From an uncultured Candidatus Saccharibacteria bacterium (GTDB taxonomy: Bacteria > Patescibacteriota > Saccharimonadia > Saccharimonadales > Saccharimonadaceae), in NCBI GenBank assembly GCA_938045445.1, contig CALIMM010000006.1, positions 1-64,000 of the forward strand: a stretch of 64,000 nt of DNA. Direction: 5' to 3'. Made by a program: the position numbers and the translations under genes. Of this stretch, positions 59,097 through 64,000 are shown piece after piece. Every line of letters starts with the position of its first letter. Position 1 is the stretch's first letter. The notes below the pieces were generated by a model. That model searched no databases, was not told where the DNA came from, and saw nothing but the letters and a program-made list of their open reading frames with translations.

Positions 59097-59807
59097 ATGA
59101 CAGAGCAACGACTACCGTCAATCAACTACCGCTATGGTGAGCCACCAATTCATTCGGCGGGCGATCTATTGTATTACGACAAGGAGATCACTCGGCAGCT
59201 GAGAGTGTTTGCTGTGCCGGCTGGTAGTAACCCATATGGCCAAGAGGCGCTTGTTACTGGCCCAGATGGAATGCAAATTGATATAGAGCGAGAAGCCCGA
59301 CTGTTGCCACAAGATGGCAGTGATGTGCTCTACACGCTCTACGCACCGAAGGTTGGAGCGGCGCTGACGATTAGCCATGAGCGCGGTATTGGCTTGCTTT
59401 ACCCCTGTACTTCAGATGAGAATGGCCAGCCAGTTGCTCAGAGGATGGTGAGCAATGCGATAAAAACCCATATAGTTGATATGACTCATCTGCCCGATGC
59501 ACAGTTTATTACGCTTGGAGAGCCGTATATCTCTCTCGCAGACCCACAGCACCACCATGCTGCGCTGAGCATTGTGCCAGAGAAAGTAGGTGTCTTTGGT
59601 GTTGGTACGGAAGGAGGTGTTGGGAGTAAGATGGGTATGATTCAAGATGATGTGTCACCTGATGTGAAGAACGTCATGAATGCACTATACCCACAACTTG
59701 TAAAAGGGTATGAGGCCCTCCAGCAGCGCCATAGCGGCGAACGACCGCACCCTCGAAATGGTATTGGTCGTCGAGCGGCCCAAAGCGGCGGGTATAGTTG
59801 GTTCTAA
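59097..59807 (+). CDS. Hypothetical protein
   Basis: 236 aa with Shine-Dalgarno AAAAAGGAG. Mixed soluble protein with a His-rich spot (PQHHHAALS), a Gly-rich stretch (GVFGVGTEGGVGSKMG) and a basic Ser/Gly tail. No signal peptide or membrane helix. Single gene with a strong terminator; no family recognised. Confidence 0.7.
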   Translation: MTEQRLPSINYRYGEPPIHSAGDLLYYDKEITRQLRVFAVPAGSNPYGQEALVTGPDGMQIDIEREARLLPQDGSDVLYTLYAPKVGAALTISHERGIGLLYPCTSDENGQPVAQRMVSNAIKTHIVDMTHLPDAQFITLGEPYISLADPQHHHAALSIVPEKVGVFGVGTEGGVGSKMGMIQDDVSPDVKNVMNALYPQLVKGYEALQQRHSGERPHPRNGIGRRAAQSGGYSWF

Positions 59808-59839
59808 ACCCCAACAAATAGCAAAGCGTTTTCAATATC

Positions 59840-59872
59840 AAAAACAACCCTGTATGCGCAGGGTTGTTTTTT
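59840..59872 (+). terminator. Terminator after the 59097 gene
   Basis: AACAACCCTG, TATGCG, CAGGGTTGTTTTTT. Confidence 0.9.
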
Positions 59873-60140
59873 CATTCTCGAATCTCGCAGCAAACGAGAA
59901 TTGTTGTGGTGGACCTTGGTGGAAACGACCCAAACCAAAGCTAATACTTAGTATATAGCATAGGCGTCTTAAATGCAATACCAATAATGCAATCTGAAAA
60001 TGCTCATGTAAACGTTGACAAAACATATACAGTATGCTATATTTAAATCATGATACATATCATATATGGTATGTAGCGAGGATTTGCTAGCCTATACTGG
60101 CAACGTACCTCTGGTAAATATATAAATAAGGAGTAACCCT

Positions 60141-60380
60141 ATGGCGGGAACAAAAGCTGGCGGCCTGAAGGCTGCGCAAAAAAACATCTCTAAAGACCCT
60201 AACTTCTACGCCAAGATTGGCGCCAAGGGCGGTAAGAATGGTCGCACCGGCGGCTTTGCGGCCAACCCACAACTCGCTCGTGTGGCTGGCGCCAAGGGCG
60301 GCCGGATCTCTCGCCGCACCAAAAAGGCCGACGATGCTGCCGCGGCTGCTCCACAAGCGGACGTTGCGCTCGCTGCCTAA
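60141..60380 (+). CDS. Small KGG-repeat protein
   Basis: 79 aa, Shine-Dalgarno AAGGAG. Contains AKGGKNGRTGGFAANP and VAGAKGGRISRRTKK, resembling the KGG/stress-induced acidophilic repeats of GsiB-like proteins; basic and Ala-rich at the end. Probably an abundant, disordered DNA- or RNA-associated protein. The AT-rich upstream region likely holds its promoter. Confidence 0.75.
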   Translation: MAGTKAGGLKAAQKNISKDPNFYAKIGAKGGKNGRTGGFAANPQLARVAGAKGGRISRRTKKADDAAAAAPQADVALAA

Positions 60381-60400
60381 AGGTAACGCAGGTATCGCTT

Positions 60401-60434
60401 AAAACACCTCCCACTGATCCGGGAGGTGTTTTTG
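60401..60434 (+). terminator. Terminator after the KGG gene
   Basis: AAAACACCTCCC, ACTGATCC, GGGAGGTGTTTTT. Confidence 0.9.
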
Positions 60435-60785
60435 GAATATTATGTTGGGGATTTGCGGCTTTTTTATGGTGGTTTTGCGCTGCTGCTATGGCTGCTAGAG
60501 TGTGTTTGGTCATAATGAATTGACCCTTAAGCTTGGTGCGGTGGGTGTGAAAGGGTTAGCCTCGACATAGAGAAAGGGGCTAATGTGAAGATTGAGAGTG
60601 AAGGCTGGACGCCAAACGAGGTAGGCGGGTGTCACTCTGTCTAGTCGCGCGTGAAAACCAGTTGCTACAGCGAGCTTTCAATGTAAGCATGAGAGATTTG
60701 TTTTTGGGAGATATTCTCTCGCATCGTGCTCGTGAGGGCGAAGTAGTGGGCAGTGTGCGAGAATTACTACAACAATAAGGCCGAG
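60435..60785. other. Intergenic, no gene seen
   Basis: Only shadow ORFs. Nothing recognised. Confidence 0.4.
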
Positions 60786-61301
60786 TTATATCATCGTGTC
60801 TTTTACAACATAACGCCGAAGTTGGCAGGTGGTGGCGCTGTTGGCGTGCCAGTGGGTGAAGCAGGCGAGGCAGGTGTATGTGCCGTCGCTGCGCTGCAGG
60901 CCAGTTGCGCTGCAGTGTGGGCAGCGCGAGCGGGCGTGGAGCCAGTCGCGGTAGGTGTCGAGCGCAGATTCGATGAGCTCGTCGTCGACCGTCACTTGCC
61001 AGCCAGCTCCAACTCGGCAGCCGGCATTCCACGCTGCGCGCTCCATTGCAACGAGCTGCACATCGCGCGCATAGTCGCAGTGCCCAAGGAGCGCATGGCC
61101 ATACTCGTGGAGGAGGTAGGCAGTGGCCTGGGCATCGTGCGGATCATAATAAACCGTGCGGCTTGGGTAGTGCCAATGAAAATGATTGCTTGAGCGAAAA
61201 GTAAGTGGCGCAAGGCCCGACGCATGGGCGTGCTGAGTGAGGTGAGGGATGAGCTGATCGAGTAGCATACGTGGTGGCGATATAGACACGTCTATCGGCA
61301 T
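60786..61301 (-). CDS. Putative zinc metallopeptidase (ImmA/IrrE-like) with zinc ribbon
   Basis: 171 aa from ATG 61301 (TTG 61322 also possible; no clear Shine-Dalgarno). Active-site motif LLHEYGHALLGH near residues 63-74, a minimal HExxH with a following aspartate/glutamate-rich helix. C-terminal CPHC...CLAC zinc ribbon near 126-147. It may cleave a regulator or be a housekeeping peptidase. Stand-alone gene. Confidence 0.7.
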   Translation of the reverse strand: MPIDVSISPPRMLLDQLIPHLTQHAHASGLAPLTFRSSNHFHWHYPSRTVYYDPHDAQATAYLLHEYGHALLGHCDYARDVQLVAMERAAWNAGCRVGAGWQVTVDDELIESALDTYRDWLHARSRCPHCSATGLQRSDGTYTCLACFTHWHANSATTCQLRRYVVKDTMI

Positions 61302-61568
61302 GCGAACCAGCGAGCGAAACAATGATTACTTCGCATGATTTGACAGAGGTAGAGATTATGATTTGTTCGTATATTGTACGTGTCATGATTAGTGTAGCAC
61401 AGCGCGCTCGCGATGCCTAGTAGGTGGTGCGAAGTATCGATGCATGGTGGGCTTTGAGAAGGGTGGAGCGAGAGGCACGGCGTAATGGGTGATTTGTATA
61501 GCTCGTGCGTTGCGTTTTGCGATCGATTACGGTATAATAAAAAGAGTAACGTAAACGAAGGTTTGGCA

Positions 61569-62108
61569 ATGAAGCAGCAAGGATCAATTATCGGATACGT
61601 CGTCGTCGGGACAGTGCTAACGCTCGCACTGGTTGGCGGGGTCTTAATCGTCAAGAATAGCCACAACAGCAGCGCCCGGCAAGTGGCAAGCACTACCACC
61701 ACTGACGCTAAGAAAAAGGAATCAACCCAGAGCAATAAGAGCGCTAACGACAAGCTAGTCGATAGCCTGAACAGCAAATCAACAGAGGCCAGCAAGAGCA
61801 AAGAGACGAAAGAAACTCAGTCGCAAGATAAGAAAAATACTACATCAACTGCAACGAATGGCGCAACTAGCGGCTCATCAAGCACCACTACGCAAAGCCA
61901 AAGCCAATCTACTCAATCTCAAACCTCAAGCACGCCTGCCGCAACGCCTTCGACTAGCTCCAGCACTCCTTCGCAAACTCAATCTACCCAGCAAGTGAGC
62001 GCCTTGCCGCAAACTGGCCCAGCCGAGAGTCTGGCAGCCGTTGTAGCGGTAAGCAGCCTGGCTGGCGTGGCGCTAGCCTACCGCAAGTCGCGCACACCCG
62101 CGCTGTAA
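61569..62108 (+). CDS. LPXTG-anchored Ser/Thr-rich surface protein
   Basis: 179 aa from ATG 61569 (GAAGG upstream). Hydrophobic N-terminal segment (SIIGYVVVGTVLTLALVGGVLIV), then a Lys/Ser/Thr/Gln-rich low-complexity stalk (about 35-135) and the sorting signal LPQTG, hydrophobic helix (SLAAVVAVSSLAGVALAY), RKSR tail. The N-terminal segment resembles an uncleaved anchor as much as a signal peptide. Likely displayed on the Gram-positive-type surface by sortase. Terminator at 62149. Confidence 0.82.
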   Translation: MKQQGSIIGYVVVGTVLTLALVGGVLIVKNSHNSSARQVASTTTTDAKKKESTQSNKSANDKLVDSLNSKSTEASKSKETKETQSQDKKNTTSTATNGATSGSSSTTTQSQSQSTQSQTSSTPAATPSTSSSTPSQTQSTQQVSALPQTGPAESLAAVVAVSSLAGVALAYRKSRTPAL

Positions 62109-62148
62109 AGTATACAATATATTCATTGTTTCATTGACAACGCTATGC

Positions 62149-62181
62149 CTACCCCTGTGCGATGCAGGGGTAGTTGCTTTG
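62149..62181 (+). terminator. Terminator after the LPXTG gene
   Basis: CTACCCCTG, TGCGAT, CAGGGGTAG, then TTGCTTT. Confidence 0.75.
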
Positions 62182-62246
62182 TGGAGCAATATATGTGTTG
62201 TGATTATAGCATCGTTGTGTATATGACGGTGTAATAGTTTTGAGTA

Positions 62247-62337
62247 CCATCTCACAAGAAAATATCTGAAGGTTAGCGATTGTGAGAGCGAGTAGGCTTT
62301 GTGATTCATCGGGCCAGAACATTTTTAGAGTGATGGG
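62247..62337 (-). repeat. Dispersed long hairpin, family B, copy B4
   Basis: The minus strand reads AAAAATGTTCTGGCCCGATG, ATCACAAAGCC, and TCGCTAACCTTCAG with ATATTTTCTTG. Outer arms are only partly complementary (CCATCAC and GTGAGATGG). Confidence 0.75.
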
Positions 62338-62505
62338 TTGGCTGTGCCAATTATCCGCTTAAGCCAACTATTCATAGAGATGAGACCTAAATGTATGGGT
62401 TTTGACGCTCGCAGCGACTTTGTGTATAATACAGAGGAATGGTGCGTCGCGATATGGCGACGTGTCTCATAATATAATTAATAAGAGGAGTCTGTACCAA
62501 GACTT

Positions 62506-63570
62506 ATGGCAACACAAGCCTTAACAATGGATGATTTGCTCGCTGGCGACGGCGTCAAGCAACTAGTAACCGGCGAGGTCGTAACTGGCCGCGTATTATC
62601 GGTGCGCAAACGAGATGTATTAGTAGACCTAGGCCCGCAAGGGGTTGGCTATGTGCCACGGCGCGAGATTGGCCCGGCTAAGACGCTAGCAGTTGGTGAT
62701 GAAGTAACAGCCAGTGTGGTAGATAGCGAGCTCGAGAATGGCTATAGCCTATTGAGCCTACGCAAAGCAGCCAAAGACCGTGGTTGGGAAGAAGCGATGG
62801 CTAAGCTGGATGCCGGCGAGATCATCGAGGTAGCGCCATACGACGCTAACCGCGGTGGGATGCTGGTTGAGTACGAAGGCGTGCGAGGCTTTTTGCCAGT
62901 ATCGCAACTGTCGGCCGAGCACTACCCACGAGTGGGCGGTGCTGACAAGGATGAGATCTTGGCACGGCTCAACACACTGGTGGGCCAGACGCTCAAGGTG
63001 CGCATCCTCGACTGCGACCGCAAGGCCAATAAGCTGATCTTTAGTGAGAAGGAAGCCATCAAGGATGGCCTGGCGGCTCACTTTGAGAAGCTCAAGGTTG
63101 GCGACACCGTCAAGGGTGTCGTGACTGGCGTGGTGGACTTTGGTGTCTTCGTAAATGTCGAAGGGATTGAGGGGCTCATCCATATCTCAGAGATTAGCTG
63201 GGAGCGCGTCAACAACCCAGCCGACTATGTGAAGGTCGGTCAGAGCGTTGAGGCGAAGATCATTAGCATCGACAAAGATCGCCTCAGCCTGAGCATGAAG
63301 CAGCTCACCAAGGATCCATGGCTTGATGAAGTAGATCAATTCACCAAGGGCCAGACCATCGAGGGTACAGTCACACGTATTACCCCATATGGTGCCTTTG
63401 TCCAGATTAGCCCAGCGGTTGAAGCACTGGTGCACGTGAGCGAGCTGGGCAGCGGCGGTGCCGACCCAGAGAAGGTCTTTACCCTCAATGAGCGCAAGAG
63501 CTTTGTCATTCTCGACATCGACAAAGATGCGCACAAAGTGAGCCTGAGCCTCGCCGACAAGAAAAAATAA
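62506..63570 (+). CDS. rpsA: Ribosomal protein bS1
   Basis: 354 aa, Shine-Dalgarno AGAGGAG. Four S1 RNA-binding domains (near 20-85, 103-170, 192-260, 277-347), for example GDTVKGVVTGVVDFGVFVNV and GQTIEGTVTRITPYGAFVQI. Four-domain S1 is typical of Gram-positive-like lineages. Located just before infB. Confidence 0.93.
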   Translation: MATQALTMDDLLAGDGVKQLVTGEVVTGRVLSVRKRDVLVDLGPQGVGYVPRREIGPAKTLAVGDEVTASVVDSELENGYSLLSLRKAAKDRGWEEAMAKLDAGEIIEVAPYDANRGGMLVEYEGVRGFLPVSQLSAEHYPRVGGADKDEILARLNTLVGQTLKVRILDCDRKANKLIFSEKEAIKDGLAAHFEKLKVGDTVKGVVTGVVDFGVFVNVEGIEGLIHISEISWERVNNPADYVKVGQSVEAKIISIDKDRLSLSMKQLTKDPWLDEVDQFTKGQTIEGTVTRITPYGAFVQISPAVEALVHVSELGSGGADPEKVFTLNERKSFVILDIDKDAHKVSLSLADKKK

Positions 63571-63622
63571 CTAGTAAATTACAAAAGACGACCGGCTGTG
63601 GCCGGCAGAAAGGAGTGTGTAT

Positions 63623-64000
63623 ATGAGTCAGTCTGAAAAAGTGTTGGTCATTGCCGATTCGATCACTGTTGGTGAGCTGGCCCAAACCCTGAATCTGCCG
63701 GTCACGAAGCTGATTGGCGAGCTGTTTAAGAATGGCTTTACCGTAACGATCAATCAGCGGATTGATTTTGAGATTGCTGAGATTATCGTGGAGGAGCTGG
63801 GCCTAGCAGTAACGCTGCAGCGCAAAGCCGCCGAGCAGCATACTGTGCAGCATCTGCATAAACCGTCGAGCAATGCTGTGCCACGCCCACCAATTGTGGC
63901 GGTGATGGGGCATGTTGATCACGGCAAGACAACGCTGCTCGATACCATCCTCAAGATGAAGACAGTTGCTGGTGAGGCTGGCGGCATTACCCAGCATATT
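63623..64000 (+). CDS. infB: Translation initiation factor IF-2, 5' part (runs off right edge)
   Basis: 126 codons visible from ATG 63623, after AAAGGAG. IF2_N domain ([23 protein letters not shown]), then the G1 motif [12 protein letters not shown] and the switch I region [10 protein letters not shown] at the edge. The N-terminal region is very short, as in CPR-type IF-2. Confidence 0.93.
   Translation, partial: MSQSEKVLVIADSITVGELAQTLNLPVTKLIGELFKNGFTVTINQRIDFEIAEIIVEELGLAVTLQRKAAEQHTVQHLHKPSSNAVPRPPIVAVMGHVDHGKTTLLDTILKMKTVAGEAGGITQHI

Noticed and set aside
60753..61193. Plus-strand ORF of 146 codons
   Set aside because: It is antisense to the HEYGH metallopeptidase, whose motifs and zinc ribbon show the minus strand is coding.

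Overview
The window looks like the chromosome of a Candidatus Saccharibacteria (TM7) member. The 16S gene at about 44446-45925 carries unusual bases in otherwise universal segments: GCGGTCATACG near E. coli position 515, where most bacteria have GTAATAC, and AAACATAAAGGAATTGACGG near 910. These are substitutions I associate with TM7. The GC content is moderate, the genes are short and dense, stop usage is standard (TGA is a stop), there is one Xer recombinase, and there is a type IV pilus gene set. All of this fits a reduced epibiont genome. The assignment is inference from memory of the lineage.

Layout. 1-5.85 kb: the right part of an integrative element. Its serine recombinase starts at 35 and runs off the left edge; the cargo is mostly unrecognised. 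6.0-8.5 kb: small membrane proteins and a SurA-like foldase. 8.87-14.6 kb: type IV pilus genes (pilin, prepilin peptidase, minor pilins, PilX-like), with an unknown gene behind a possibly phase-variable promoter. 14.7-19.9 kb: xer, ndk, tRNAs and a GT2 glycosyltransferase. 21.2-27.4 kb: an HxlR regulator, thrS under a T-box, then a HAD phosphatase, an alkyltransferase-like protein, miaA, a winged-helix protein and an MBL-fold protein in a tight run. 27.7-32.5 kb: an MFS/ArsR pair, L28, a site-2 protease, rnpB and infC-rpmI-rplT. 32.8-39.1 kb: a deoxyribosyltransferase-like gene, comM, tmRNA and membrane proteins. 39.3-44.2 kb: gyrB-gyrA. 44.4-58.3 kb: the ribosomal RNA locus. 58.6-64 kb: small genes, an LPXTG protein, rpsA and the start of infB.

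The most striking observation is a 7.0-kb integrative element (47082-54094) sitting between tRNA-Val(UAC) and the 23S gene and flanked by a 27-bp direct repeat that overlaps the tRNA 3' end. Its large serine recombinase reads through the left repeat and borrows a stop codon from the antisense of the tRNA. At the other end, an ORF with two helix-turn-helix motifs begins inside the right repeat in the same reading frame. In the excised circle the two halves would be one continuous ORF of about 850 codons, so integration appears to split the recombinase gene at its own att site, comparable in logic to archaeal SSV integrases. The element at 1-5850 has the same architecture with different cargo.

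Two families of intergenic hairpins (A at 6485, 21986, 30655; B at 6640, 16397, 31261, 62247 plus remnants) keep their palindromic structure while the arms change sequence. That points to structured RNAs or REP/MITE-like elements that I cannot name. Other regulatory features are an AG dinucleotide tract in a -35/-10 spacer, a T-box whose bulge matches the discriminator base of the local tRNA-Thr, an AUC start for infC, and many -10 boxes 6-9 nt before start codons, which suggests leaderless mRNAs.
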